A model generated the notes under the pieces. The model was not told the DNA's origin and searched no databases. It saw only the letters and a program-made list of their open reading frames with translations. The translations under genes and the position numbers were made by a program. From SAR202 cluster bacterium (GTDB lineage Bacteria; Chloroflexota; Dehalococcoidia; Lucifugimonadales; UBA3495), in contig JABMNL010000038.1 in assembly GCA_013204585.1 (NCBI GenBank), positions 21,498-85,497 of the forward strand: a stretch of DNA of 64,000 nucleotides. Direction: 5' to 3'. Each line of letters begins with the position of its first letter. The stretch's first letter is position 1. Shown piece after piece: positions 45,411 to 54,658 of the stretch.

Positions 45411-45894
45411 CGAGCGGTGAAAACTCCAAAGAATCTCGCCAGTGAATATTCCAGCAAATATTTCGAGGTAAAGTTGCCTAAGCCATTAGCCTGGAATCCA
45501 CTACGGTGTGTCAAGGATTCTCACTCCCAGCTTTATGTCAATTGTGTCTGCCCACTGGGCAATACACAAGGGCCGTGCCAACTTATTCCAAAAGACCTAC
45601 GAAAGGAGAACCCGAGAGAATCGTCAGCGCGCATTCGTCATTCCGGCGCGGGCCAGAATCCAGGAACACTGAAGTCCGGGCAATTTCTCTTAAACCGCTC
45701 ATCCTGAGATCCGACCGGGGTCGAGAGTCTCGATAGGACATGCACTAGCCATATCCTTGGTTTGTCCAATAGCAGTGGTTCGACAAGCTCACCATGAGCG
45801 GAGAATAGTTGCCGTGATGCCAGAAAGTTAAAGGCAAGTTTGGTTTCTGGGTTCCGGCGGAAGCCGGAACCCATAGGTAAGTCTTAACGTATGG
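45411..45894. repeat. Repeat-rich intergenic region
   Basis: No gene is supported in these 480 bases. The stretch 45630-45880 contains several recognisable repeat-type segments: CGTCATTCCGGCGCGGGCC, TGGTTCGACAAGCTCACCAT and GGGTTCCGGCGGAAGCCGGA. The last is a 7-bp hairpin, TTCCGGC-GGAA-GCCGGAA-like. The ORFs listed here in the track are frames through repeats. Confidence 0.55.
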
Positions 45895-47535
45895 CTAAAC
45901 CAAGGACCCGAACCCGTCTGGCGTTTGTACCTCTACCAAGTGGGTCTTGCCCGAGGCTATCGCGGTCTCGAGGGCCTTGCCCAACTCGGCGACGGTGGAC
46001 ACTTTGGTGCCTCCGAAGCCATAGGACTCGAAGAGCTTCACAAAATCAGGGTTCACCAATCCAGTGGCGAACTGACGGGCTTCGCCAAAGCGGTCGCTTT
46101 GGTACTTCTTCAGCACGCCCCAGGAGCTATCGTTGAACATCAGCACCACCGGGTTGATGCCGTACTGGGCGCAGGTGGCTAGTTCCTGAAGGTTGTACTG
46201 GAACCCACCGTCGCCAGTGACACAGACCACCGGGCTGTCTGGCTTTCCCACTTTGGCACCCATACCCGCAGGGAAGGCGAACCCAAGGCCAGCCCAACCG
46301 TGGGGGTGCATGAAGGTACGTGGCTCGTAGATGTCCAAGCAGCGGCTGGCGCGGCTGGTGGCCACCGTCGGGTCCAGCGAGAAGATGGTGTTCCTGGGCG
46401 TAACTTCCCGCACGGTCTCGAAGACCTTTAGTTCGTTACCCCAGGTTTCTTGCAGCTTTTGGTGAATCTCACCCTTCATCGACGTGATTTCGTTCTTGAA
46501 GGTATCGCCCTTGTAGACGTCCTGGTCGCCGATGACGCTCAGCCACTGTTGCACCACGGCTTGGGAGTTGGCCACTATGGGAACGGTGGCATCATAGTTC
46601 TTGCCGATGGCATCGCCGTCCAGCAACACGTGAACCAGGTCTTTGGGAAGCTGCAATTGCACGCCGGTGGTGGAGCGCTGGGGCAAAATTGCGCCCAACA
46701 CAATTACCAAATCACAGGTGCCCAGCCATTCCTGAACTGGGTTCTCGCCCCAGATGCGCCGCCCCAGAGTCTGACCCAGGGAGAGGGGATGGTCTTCGGG
46801 GAAGGCCCCTTTGGCCCCGTCGCTGGTAACCACCGCTGCGCCCAGTTTCTCGGCCAGTTCGATGATTTGTTGGGTGCCGCCCTGCATTTGGACTTCTTCC
46901 CCCACCAAGATGGCCGGACGCTTGGCCTTGAGCAGCATCTGCAAAGCCTGCTCAACCTTGTTCGGGTCACCCTTGGGGATGTCCGGCTGTCGAGCGGTTA
47001 GAACCTCAACGTCCGCCTCTTCGCCCAGCAGATTGGTCGGTATCTCCAACGCCACTGGCCGGGGTCGGCGGGTCTGAAATCGATTGAAAGCCTCCATAAC
47101 GTTGTCCGGAATGGACTCTACCTGGTTAATCGCGGCGCTCCAGTCGGTTACCGCTTCGAGCATCCCAAGTTGGTCTTTGGTCTCGTGGGTCGAATTCTTC
47201 CCGCTACCGATGAACTCCTGCTCCACGTTGGTCGTAATCTCCAGAATCGGAGTTCCAGAGAAGTACGCCTCACCAAGAGCGCCTACCGAGTCTGCAGCGC
47301 CGGGACCAGTGCTGGTTATCAGCACCCCAGGCTTCCCGGTGGCCCTGGCGTAGCCGTCGGCCATGAACCCGCAGCCCAATTCCAGGCGACCCCCAATGAA
47401 TCGCATACTGTCTTGGCTCGCGAATAGGGAATCAAAAAGATCCAGGTTATGAATCGATATGATGCCGAATACGGTATCCACGCCCTGGGCTTTGAGCGAC
47501 TCGATTACGGTCTGTCCGCCGGTTAGTTTAGGCAA
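45895..47535 (-). CDS. ThDP-dependent enzyme, acetolactate-synthase-like (paralogue 3)
   Basis: A 546-aa ThDP enzyme starting TTG 47535, supported by AAGGAG upstream. The pyrimidine domain has GGRLELGCGFMADGYARATG with the catalytic Glu. The central domain has RPAILVGEEVQMQGG. The PP domain has VVCVTGDGGFQYNLQELAT and MFNDSSWGVL. It is divergent from paralogues 1 and 2. Its position right after the E2 acyltransferase gene on the same strand raises the question whether it feeds that complex, although it is not an E1-type sequence. Substrate unknown. Confidence 0.8.
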   Translation of the reverse strand: MPKLTGGQTVIESLKAQGVDTVFGIISIHNLDLFDSLFASQDSMRFIGGRLELGCGFMADGYARATGKPGVLITSTGPGAADSVGALGEAYFSGTPILEITTNVEQEFIGSGKNSTHETKDQLGMLEAVTDWSAAINQVESIPDNVMEAFNRFQTRRPRPVALEIPTNLLGEEADVEVLTARQPDIPKGDPNKVEQALQMLLKAKRPAILVGEEVQMQGGTQQIIELAEKLGAAVVTSDGAKGAFPEDHPLSLGQTLGRRIWGENPVQEWLGTCDLVIVLGAILPQRSTTGVQLQLPKDLVHVLLDGDAIGKNYDATVPIVANSQAVVQQWLSVIGDQDVYKGDTFKNEITSMKGEIHQKLQETWGNELKVFETVREVTPRNTIFSLDPTVATSRASRCLDIYEPRTFMHPHGWAGLGFAFPAGMGAKVGKPDSPVVCVTGDGGFQYNLQELATCAQYGINPVVLMFNDSSWGVLKKYQSDRFGEARQFATGLVNPDFVKLFESYGFGGTKVSTVAELGKALETAIASGKTHLVEVQTPDGFGSLV

Positions 47536-47551
47536 TGTTTACTCCTTAAAA

Positions 47552-47625
47552 TTTGGCCATCAGAAATCAGCTTTCAGTCGTCAGAATATCGTCTCGGCAG
47601 AAAGCTGACTGCTGATGGCTGTTCG
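47552..47625. repeat. Imperfect inverted repeat between E2 and ThDP genes
   Basis: CCATCAGAAATCAGCTTTC and GAAAGCTGACTGCTGATGG form an imperfect ~19-bp stem with a ~35-base loop. It resembles short dispersed repeats (CTGACTGCTGATGGC type) and may attenuate transcription between the two genes. Confidence 0.5.
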
Positions 47626-47628
47626 CTT

Positions 47629-48834
47629 TTAAATCACCAGGCTTACTGGGTTCTCCAGCAGTTTTTTAATCTCTACCAGGAATTGGGCCGCTTCCGCTCC
47701 GTCGGCCACACGGTGGTCAGTAGAGAGGGTGGCTTTCATTATCCGGGCCACGGCCAATTCGCCGTCCCGCACCACCGGCTGTTCTTTCACCGTTCCCACC
47801 GCCAGCACTGCGGCGTGGGGCGGGAAGATGATGGCGGTGAAACTGTCGATGTCGAACATGCCAAGGTTGCTCACGCTAAAGGTTGTGCCGCTGTATTCCT
47901 CGTTGCGCAGGGTGCCGCTGTTGGCCCTGGACACCAAGTCGCGGCTGGCGGTGGCGATTTCCACCAAACTCATGTTCCCACAGTCGCTAATGCCCGGCAC
48001 GATTAGTCCTGACTTCAGGGCAATGGCGATGCCAACGTTGATGGACGCGTTCATCTGGAGATGGTCGTCCTTGAAGAAGGAATTGAATTTGGGGTGTCGC
48101 CCGATGGCGATGGCCGACGCTTTCACAATCAGGTCGTTTACGCTGACCCGTTGCTCGGTGTCCACTTCTTCATTGATGTCATGCCGGAAAGACATGGCCT
48201 TGGTCATGTCAACATCGACCGCGACGTAGAAGTGGGGGGCTTCCCGCTTGCTGTCCACGGTGACCCTGGCGATGGCCTGGCGCATCCGAGACAGTTCAAC
48301 GTTTTCGGACGCCATGGTCGTCGAAGCGGCTGATGCAACCGGGGAAGAGGCCGTTGGCGGCGCACCCTGTTCCGGTATGTCTGACTCGACGATGCGGCCA
48401 CCAGGGCCGGTGCCCGTGATGGTGGTCAAGTCAACTCCGCGCTCCCGGGCCAAGCGGCGGGCCAATGGCGACGCCCGTACTTCTCCGGAATTGACCATTG
48501 GAGCCGAGGTTGGCACCGGAACCTGGACTTCCGCTGGGACCGATGCAGTTGATTCAACGGTCGGTGCCGCACCGATATGATCTGGAACGGCCTCACCTGG
48601 CTCGGTAATCACGGCAATCAGTTCGCCGACCGGGATGGCCACACCCTCGCTAGCCACAATCTTTCCCAGGACGCCGCCGGTGTAGGCCTCGAATTCAACT
48701 GTCGCCTTATCAGTCTCAATCTCGGCGATGACCTCGCCACGGGCTATATTATCGCCCTCTTTCTTGAGCCAGCGGACCACCTTACCCTCGTGCATGTCGT
48801 AACCCATCTGGGGCATGACTATCGATGTGGCCAA
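47629..48834 (-). CDS. 2-oxoacid dehydrogenase E2 (dihydrolipoamide acyltransferase)
   Basis: A 401-aa acyltransferase. The N-terminal lipoyl domain has the modified Lys in AEIETDKATVEFEA (about residue 42). The peripheral-subunit-binding domain is ASPLARRLARERGVDL. The catalytic domain ends with LSTDHRVADGAEAAQ, which holds the H-x3-D-G active site. It transfers acyl groups from lipoate to CoA. TTG 48834 has a perfect AGGAGG five bases upstream and starts right at the lipoyl domain (ATSIVMPQMGYDM), so it replaces the track start at 48864. No E1 alpha/beta genes are adjacent; OFOR genes lie upstream instead. Confidence 0.88.
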   Translation of the reverse strand: MATSIVMPQMGYDMHEGKVVRWLKKEGDNIARGEVIAEIETDKATVEFEAYTGGVLGKIVASEGVAIPVGELIAVITEPGEAVPDHIGAAPTVESTASVPAEVQVPVPTSAPMVNSGEVRASPLARRLARERGVDLTTITGTGPGGRIVESDIPEQGAPPTASSPVASAASTTMASENVELSRMRQAIARVTVDSKREAPHFYVAVDVDMTKAMSFRHDINEEVDTEQRVSVNDLIVKASAIAIGRHPKFNSFFKDDHLQMNASINVGIAIALKSGLIVPGISDCGNMSLVEIATASRDLVSRANSGTLRNEEYSGTTFSVSNLGMFDIDSFTAIIFPPHAAVLAVGTVKEQPVVRDGELAVARIMKATLSTDHRVADGAEAAQFLVEIKKLLENPVSLVI

Positions 48835-48950
48835 CTCTGCCTCCTGGCGAGACTCGCAGTTCAATTTACCTGGCGAACCTTACGCTCCATAGATATTAAT
48901 GCACCTCCAGTAGCGGGGCAACCTCCGGGGCGTCCTTCCGGCCAGTCCTA

Positions 48951-48990
48951 AAAGAACAAGGGAGCGGACATAGTCTCGCTCCCTTGAAAA
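48951..48990 (-). terminator. Terminator after OFOR beta
   Basis: CAAGGGAGCG (48957-48966) pairs with CGCTCCCTTG (48977-48986). On the minus strand it is followed by TTCTTTT. It separates the OFOR genes from E2. Confidence 0.8.
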
Positions 48991-49019
48991 TGTACCTGTA
49001 ATCTGACCGGTTCGCCGGG

Positions 49020-49904
49020 CTACATTATCCGGTCGATAATCTTTTTGGCCTGTTCTTTGTCCAGTCCTAACTCCCGCATGGACAATGCTCCCCCGGTCTT
49101 CAAGACTGGCTCGACATCCTCCAAGGAAGGCCGGTTGCTTTCGAAGAACAGCCCGGTGTAAATCGTGTCTCCAAACAGCATTGCCTTCTCGCAGGCGGTC
49201 TTCCAGTCGCTGGTGTCATGGTTATCGTCTTCCAGCTTCTTAATCCGCTCCTTGAAGAAGTCGTGGGTGTTGTCCAAGTTAAAGGTAACGCAGGGGCTGA
49301 ACACATCAATGATGGCGAATCCCTTGTGTCTAATGCCCTGCTGTATCAGGTTGGTCAAGTGCACGACATCTCCGCTGTAAGCGCGGGCGACGAACGTAGC
49401 CCCGTTCATGATTGCCGAGGTTATTGGGTTGATTGGCTGTTCGACGTTGCCAAAGGGCGTGCTCTTGGTGGTCATCCCCAGGCTGCTGGTCGGCGATACC
49501 TGGCCGGTGGTCAGCCCGTAAATCTGGTTGTTCATCACTATGTAGGTCAGGTCGGTGTTCCGCCGGGCGGTGTGGGTGAAATGGTTGCCACCAATACCGT
49601 ACCCGTCACCGTCTCCGCCGGTCACAATCACTGTCATTTCGTGATTGGCCATCTTGGCTCCGGTGGCCACCGCCAGAGAACGGCCATGCAGAGTGTGCAT
49701 GCCATAGGCGTTGAAATACCCGGGCAGGTTGGAAGAGCAGCCAATGCCGCTAATCGCCATGATTTCATGGGGACGCAGCCCCAGTCCAGCGACGGCCCGC
49801 TGCAGAGCTGCCAGCACGCCGAAGTCGCCGCACCCAGGACACCAGTCCGGGTCTGATTTGCCCTTAAAATCCCTGGGCGTAAGGTTTATTGCTGTAGTTG
49901 CCAT
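49020..49904 (-). CDS. 2-oxoacid:ferredoxin oxidoreductase, beta subunit
   Basis: A 294-aa ThDP-binding subunit. WCPGCGDFGVLAALQRAV holds the CxxC and ThDP-contact region, and VTGGDGDGYGIGGNHF with YIVMNNQIYGLTTGQ is the GDG..N pyrophosphate/Mg motif. It pairs with the alpha/gamma fusion encoded just upstream (41-base gap) to oxidise a 2-oxoacid, probably 2-oxoglutarate or pyruvate, to acyl-CoA with reduction of ferredoxin. GAGGTGA before ATG 49904 makes that start better than 49922. Confidence 0.9.
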   Translation of the reverse strand: MATTAINLTPRDFKGKSDPDWCPGCGDFGVLAALQRAVAGLGLRPHEIMAISGIGCSSNLPGYFNAYGMHTLHGRSLAVATGAKMANHEMTVIVTGGDGDGYGIGGNHFTHTARRNTDLTYIVMNNQIYGLTTGQVSPTSSLGMTTKSTPFGNVEQPINPITSAIMNGATFVARAYSGDVVHLTNLIQQGIRHKGFAIIDVFSPCVTFNLDNTHDFFKERIKKLEDDNHDTSDWKTACEKAMLFGDTIYTGLFFESNRPSLEDVEPVLKTGGALSMRELGLDKEQAKKIIDRIM

Positions 49905-49945
49905 GGTTTCACCTCGCTGCACACCAGTCTCAGAATAGTTACCGG

Positions 49946-51724
49946 CTAGACAGTTATTTCCTGGTAGGGGATGTACTTATCGGTCTCCCCGCTGACCTGG
50001 GCCTTCACCCCATCGACTATGTGATGGGGCATGAAGGGTTCGCCGTCATATTTACGAATGTGGCCGTTGGCCGAGAACCCGGTCTCGCTCCGCATGTAGC
50101 GGGCAAACTGGCCTGAGAAATTGTTCTCTACAATTATTGTACGTTTAGCTTTCGTTAAAATCTCCATAATCTGTGCACCATGGAATGGGACCATCCATTT
50201 AATCTGTAAATAGTTGGTGGATGTTCCAGCGGCGTTCAATGCAGCTGCCGCTTCGGCAATTATATCGAGGGTAGAACCCCAGCCAATCAGGGTTACGTCG
50301 GCGTTGGCTGGCCCTTCCAGAACGGGCGGCGCAATATCTGCCAAGATTGTATCGAACTTCCTAGCGCGTTTCTCCACCATCGCGCGCCGTTTGTGCGGGT
50401 TGGTGAACTCATCGCTCAAAAGGGTCGAATCCTCGTCATGTTCGTCAGTGGCAGCCAGGTGGACGTACCCCTCCAGCCCCGGTAATGCCCTGGGCGAGAT
50501 GCCGCTTTCGGTGTCCTTGTAACGTAGGAACCCCTCGGTATCGGACGATTCGGTAATCAGTGCGCCCCGATCAATCTTGGGGTGCATGTTTATCTTATCG
50601 GGATCAACGCTGAACCGGCCCTCGGATATATAGAGGTCCGAGATAACTATGGCCGGGCATTGATATTTGTCGGTCAGGTTGAACACCTCGGCCATGGTGT
50701 TGAAGGCATCCAAGCAATCGGTGGGTGCGACTATGATTCGCTCAAAATCGCCTTGACTGGCTCCCAGTGCTTGCCAGAGGTCACCCTGCTCCGTCTTGGT
50801 CGGCACACCGGTGGACGGGCCAGCCCGCTGTACATCAATGAACACGCAGGGAATTTCCATCATGGCCGCCGCGCCCACGGCCTCGGTCATCAGGGCAAAA
50901 CCGCCGCCGGACGTGGCACACAAGGAACGGGTACCGGCTTGGCCTGCGCCGAGCACCATATTGGCGACACCAATCTCATCCTCTACCTGCCGAACCATTA
51001 TCCCCAGGTTACGAGCGTTGGCGGCCATCCAGTGCAAAACTCCGGTCGCCGGGCTCATGGGGTAAGCAGCGTAGAACTTGACTCCCGCAGCGGCCCCGCC
51101 CATGGCCAAGGCCTCGTTGCCCGACCAAACAGCTAGGGGCTTCCCGCCGGTGGGGGGAGACTGCTCGAAAGGCTTGAAATGTTCCTGGGAGTAGTCGTAA
51201 CCGGCTTTGGCGACGCTAATGTTCTGGTCTACCATCGCCTGGCCTTGCCGTTGGAAACGATGGGCCAAGCTTTCTTCCAGAACCGCGAAATCGATGCCCA
51301 TCAGGGACGCCGATGCCCCCATGGCGATTGTGTTCTGAACGAGTCGATTTCGGCTATCGGTCAGTTCTGACACTGGCAGACCGCAGAGGTCTGCCCCATT
51401 GTCTTCAGTACCTGGTTTAATCAAGTCGCTGTTGTAAACGATTCGAGTGCCCGGCCCCATAAGTCGTTGGTGGCGGTTCATGGTGTCTTGATTCAGGCAG
51501 ATGAGCAGGTCCAACTTGTCGCCGTGGTTCTGGACCTCGACGTCGCTAATGCGCATAGTCAAAAAGATGTGCCCGCCCCGGACGATGGACTGATAGGAGT
51601 TGTAGGTGCTCAGGTGCAGCCCGCGGCGGACGATTATCCGTGCCAGAATGTCCCCCGGCGTAGCGATACCCTGACCCGCTTCGCCACCTATCGCTAGTGC
51701 GAAATCATACGTTCCCAACCCCAT
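49946..51724 (-). CDS. 2-oxoacid:ferredoxin oxidoreductase, fused gamma-alpha subunit
   Basis: A 592-aa subunit. The gamma domain (about 1-190) begins GTYDFALAIGGEAGQGIATP, typical of KorA/VorA-type fusions. The alpha pyrimidine-binding domain starts near 200 with GNEALAMGGAAAGVKFYAAY and PMSPATG, then QVEDEIGVANMVLGAGQAG. The C-terminal domain III carries DVTLIGWGSTLDI and FHGAQIMEIL. The two-subunit alpha-beta form without a separate delta ferredoxin is common in aerobic and marine lineages. Good AAGGAG before ATG. Terminators on both sides of this gene pair mark one transcription unit. Confidence 0.9.
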   Translation of the reverse strand: MGLGTYDFALAIGGEAGQGIATPGDILARIIVRRGLHLSTYNSYQSIVRGGHIFLTMRISDVEVQNHGDKLDLLICLNQDTMNRHQRLMGPGTRIVYNSDLIKPGTEDNGADLCGLPVSELTDSRNRLVQNTIAMGASASLMGIDFAVLEESLAHRFQRQGQAMVDQNISVAKAGYDYSQEHFKPFEQSPPTGGKPLAVWSGNEALAMGGAAAGVKFYAAYPMSPATGVLHWMAANARNLGIMVRQVEDEIGVANMVLGAGQAGTRSLCATSGGGFALMTEAVGAAAMMEIPCVFIDVQRAGPSTGVPTKTEQGDLWQALGASQGDFERIIVAPTDCLDAFNTMAEVFNLTDKYQCPAIVISDLYISEGRFSVDPDKINMHPKIDRGALITESSDTEGFLRYKDTESGISPRALPGLEGYVHLAATDEHDEDSTLLSDEFTNPHKRRAMVEKRARKFDTILADIAPPVLEGPANADVTLIGWGSTLDIIAEAAAALNAAGTSTNYLQIKWMVPFHGAQIMEILTKAKRTIIVENNFSGQFARYMRSETGFSANGHIRKYDGEPFMPHHIVDGVKAQVSGETDKYIPYQEITV

Positions 51725-51850
51725 TTGGTCCGCTCCTTCCCGTCAGTATTCTTTCGATCCCGGATAATACCGAGGGCTAATCATATTATTAAATCATCTG
51801 AATGCCCAACTTGGCCTGTGTCCAGGGGTCGGGCCTTGCGAAGTTTACAA

Positions 51851-51878
51851 TTAAAAAGCGCCGCTTGTGAAAGGCGCT
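51851..51878 (-). terminator. Terminator overlapping the end of lpdA
   Basis: On the minus strand AGCGCC and GGCGCT form a stem around a ten-base loop followed by TTTTTAATT. It suggests lpdA is a separate transcript from the OFOR genes. Confidence 0.65.
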
Positions 51879-53262
51879 ACATGTGAATCGTCCTGCCCTG
51901 GGCGCTAAGCGCCGCCTCTTTTATCATTTCGGAGAGCGAAGGATGGACATGGACCGCCCAGCCTAGTTCCAGGGTCGTCCCCTCCAGTATCCGGGTCATG
52001 GACAGTTCGCCCAGTAACTCCGTAACCTCAGGGCCAATCATATGGCCGCCAAGGAGTTCTCCGTACTTGGCGTCCACCACCAGCTTAACCAGTCCGGCGG
52101 TTTCGCCCATGGCCAGGGCCTTGCCGTTGGCCTGGACGTTGAACGTCCCCACTTTAATATCTTTGCCCTGCTCCCTAGCCTGGGCCTCGGTCAGACCGAA
52201 GCTGGCTATCTGGGGCATGCAGTAGGTGGCGCGGGGCATGTAAGTGTAGTCCAACGGCTGGGTTTCTAGCCCGGCAATGGTCTCCACCGCCACGGTAGCC
52301 TGGGCCGACGCCACGTGGGCCAGCGGCATCTTGCCGTTCACGTCCCCAATCGCGTAGATGCCCGCCACGTTGGTGGCCATTTTCTCATTTACTATGATGC
52401 CGGTCCGGTCGGTGGCGATGCCTACGGTCTCTAGGCCCAGGTCTTCCACGTTGGGCTGAACCCCGATGGCCACCAGAACTTTGTCGCACTCCAATGTCTG
52501 GGCTGCGCCGTCTTTGTCCACCGTGACCGTCACGCCTGAGCCTGAAGTATCCACGCCGGTGACCCCAACGCCGGTCAATAACTCGATCCGGTGGCGCTTA
52601 AAAGCCCGCTCCAGTTGGGCGCTAATATCCTCGTCTTCGTTGGGCACCAACCGTGGCAGCATCTCGACAATGGTGACTTTGACGCCGTACATCTTATAGA
52701 TGTACGCGAACTCGACCCCAATTGCCCCACCGCCGACAATCACAATTGAGGACGGCAGGTCGCGGAGAACTATGGACTCCCGGCTGGTGATAACTTTGTC
52801 GCCGTCAATGGGCAGAGGCGGGATGCTACGGGGGCGGGCCCCGGTGGCAATGATAATGTTCTTCGCCTCGATTACGTTGCCTTCGGGCGCGACTTCCACC
52901 TTGCCAACCCCGACTATCTTGCCAGTGCCCTGGATGTGGTCGCCCTTGTTCTTGTCCAGCAGGAAGGCCACGCCCTTGGTGTTGCGGTCAACTACCTTTC
53001 GGCTCCGGTCGATGGCGACTGAGTAGTCGGCGTGAAAGTTGTCCATCTTCAGGCCAAACTCTTCGGCCCGGTTCAGGTAGGACAGAATCTCGGCGTTCTT
53101 GAGCAACGACTTGCTGGGTATGCAACCCCAGTTCAGGCACACACCGCCCAGGGCTTCCTTCTCAATAATGGCGGTTTTCAGGCCAAGTTGGCCCGCCCGG
53201 ATTGCGGCCACATAACCGCCCGGCCCCGAGCCAATCACCACCAAGTCGTAATTCGATTCCAT
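51877..53262 (-). CDS. lpdA: Dihydrolipoyl dehydrogenase (E3)
   Basis: A 461-aa flavoprotein disulfide reductase. The FAD-binding motif is LVVIGSGPGGYVAAIRAGQ, the redox-active pair is GGVCLNWGCIPSKSLL, the NAD motif is IVIVGGGAIGVEFAYI, the second FAD site is GIYAIGDVNG and the catalytic His-Glu is VHVHPSLSEMIKE. It reoxidises dihydrolipoyl groups, here probably on the E2 encoded about 4 kb downstream. ATG 53262 follows AAGGTGG; the track GTG 53268 is two codons earlier. Length is normal. Confidence 0.93.
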   Translation of the reverse strand: MESNYDLVVIGSGPGGYVAAIRAGQLGLKTAIIEKEALGGVCLNWGCIPSKSLLKNAEILSYLNRAEEFGLKMDNFHADYSVAIDRSRKVVDRNTKGVAFLLDKNKGDHIQGTGKIVGVGKVEVAPEGNVIEAKNIIIATGARPRSIPPLPIDGDKVITSRESIVLRDLPSSIVIVGGGAIGVEFAYIYKMYGVKVTIVEMLPRLVPNEDEDISAQLERAFKRHRIELLTGVGVTGVDTSGSGVTVTVDKDGAAQTLECDKVLVAIGVQPNVEDLGLETVGIATDRTGIIVNEKMATNVAGIYAIGDVNGKMPLAHVASAQATVAVETIAGLETQPLDYTYMPRATYCMPQIASFGLTEAQAREQGKDIKVGTFNVQANGKALAMGETAGLVKLVVDAKYGELLGGHMIGPEVTELLGELSMTRILEGTTLELGWAVHVHPSLSEMIKEAALSAQGRTIHM

Positions 53263-53607
53263 TTCCACCTTATGGTTATGTTACCTAAAGACGACCCAGA
53301 CCCCATGAATTACCGGAGCCCGGTGTTTAACATAAAAAGGGATTATAGCGGCGGCCCTTTATCGTTACAACATATTTTGAGCGTGTTCAATCACGCCTGG
53401 AAAACCGGTTGCAATCCTGGTTATGTTGACTGACCCAGTTCACCGGGTCAAGTGTGGCTATAGGCGCGGGTCGATATACCTGAACGTCAGGCGTGGGCTG
53501 TAGGCGTGATTCATTGTTGTGCTAGCCCGTTTCTGCTAACATTTAATCGACTAAACGCTCTGGCCCGGCAGAAGGGCCACCGAGTCGCCATTGGCGCGAG
53601 GAGAGAC

Positions 53608-53814
53608 ATGAGAGTAGGACCTTTGGGCATGCCTGAACTAATTGCAATACTTCTCGTCGTACTCCTGGTCTTCGGAGCCCGCCGCCTGCCTGAAATTGGC
53701 TCTTCCATGGGCAAGGGTATCCGCACCTTTAAGACCGCACTCATGGGCGAAGACGACCCAGAAGAAGCAGAAAAGCAACCGACAGCCGGCGGTAAAGACG
53801 ACAGTAGCGCCTAG
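53608..53814 (+). CDS. tatA: Sec-independent translocase protein TatA
   Basis: A 68-aa TatA. One N-terminal helix (MPELIAILLVVLLVFGARRL) is followed by the conserved FG-x-x-x-LP-E-I-G hinge, an amphipathic helix GSSMGKGIRTFKTALMGED and an acidic tail. It forms the twin-arginine translocation pore with TatC and TatB, encoded on the opposite strand just downstream. GAGGAG before ATG 53608 sets the start; the track start at 53506 adds an implausible N-terminus. A terminator follows. Confidence 0.92.
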   Translation: MRVGPLGMPELIAILLVVLLVFGARRLPEIGSSMGKGIRTFKTALMGEDDPEEAEKQPTAGGKDDSSA

Positions 53815-53838
53815 ACCTCTGTATTAGTTAGTAGCTAG

Positions 53839-53872
53839 AAAAAGGACCGGAGTAAATCTCCGGTCCTTTTTT
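53839..53872. terminator. Bidirectional terminator between tatA and tatC
   Basis: GGACCGGAG pairs with CTCCGGTCC, with A-run before and T-run after (AAAAAGG..CCTTTTTT). It ends transcription of tatA and of the convergent tatC unit. Confidence 0.92.
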
Positions 53873-53905
53873 ATTGTCCTGGCTTCTCGCCTAGATTATC
53901 TGGGG

Positions 53906-54658
53906 TTATGCAGACGTTATGGCTTGGGACTTTCTCCGGCCGCGCGCGGCGATGCGGGCCAAAAGGATACCCACCTCGTAGAGCACCAATAACGGTCCGG
54001 CCACGAGGCCCTGGTTGACCGGGTCAACCGTCGGCGTAATGATGGCCGCCATTACGAAAGCCACAACCACCCAATAGCGTCGGAACCGTGACAACGACCC
54101 GACGGTAACAATCCCCAACGTGGCCAGCAGATACATCACCAACGGGGTTTCAAATGCCAATCCCATCCAGAACAGCAGCCTAATCATCAAGTTGATGATG
54201 TTGCTCACTCGGATTAATGGCACGGCCACGTCACCGCCGAAGGTGAGCAGAAAGTGCAGCGCAGGAGGAGTCAAAATGTAGTAGCCGAAGGCCACTCCGC
54301 CGGAGAAGGTAAGGATTACAGCGGGCATGAAACCGAATAGGTACCGCTTTTCGCGTCCGGTCAGACCAGGGGCAATGAACATCACCACTTGCCAAAGGAT
54401 TACCGGCGAGGCCAGCACAAACCCGCCCACGAATGAAACCTTTATGGCGGTGGTCAACAGTTCGGTGACTTCGGTGTAGATCAGCTCCCCGCCGGTCCCT
54501 AGTCCTAGGTCGCGGGCGGGACGCACCAATATTTCGATGATTTGCTCAAAGAAAACGAAGGCAACGGCGCTGCCCACCAAAACGGCCAAAACGCAGATGA
54601 AAACCCGCTTCCGCAGCTCGCCGATGTGCTGCAGCATGGTCTGTTCCCGAGACCTCAT
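53906..54658 (-). CDS. tatC: Sec-independent translocase protein TatC
   Basis: A 250-aa polytopic receptor of the Tat system with about six helices. The conserved N-terminus is LQHIGELRKRVFICVLAV, and the later family features are SPVILWQVVMFIAPGLTGREK and GLAFETPLVMYLLA (Phe-Glu-x-Pro). It recognises twin-arginine signal peptides with TatB. Its ATG overlaps the tatB stop (ATGA), giving tight coupling. Last gene in the RlmD-Maf, tatB, tatC chain. Confidence 0.94.
   Translation of the reverse strand: MRSREQTMLQHIGELRKRVFICVLAVLVGSAVAFVFFEQIIEILVRPARDLGLGTGGELIYTEVTELLTTAIKVSFVGGFVLASPVILWQVVMFIAPGLTGREKRYLFGFMPAVILTFSGGVAFGYYILTPPALHFLLTFGGDVAVPLIRVSNIINLMIRLLFWMGLAFETPLVMYLLATLGIVTVGSLSRFRRYWVVVAFVMAAIITPTVDPVNQGLVAGPLLVLYEVGILLARIAARGRRKSQAITSA

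Noticed and set aside
47629-53262. One single five-gene operon for OFOR/E2/E3/ThDP
   Set aside because: Terminator hairpins at 48957-48986 and 51851-51878 argue for at least three transcripts, although readthrough is possible.
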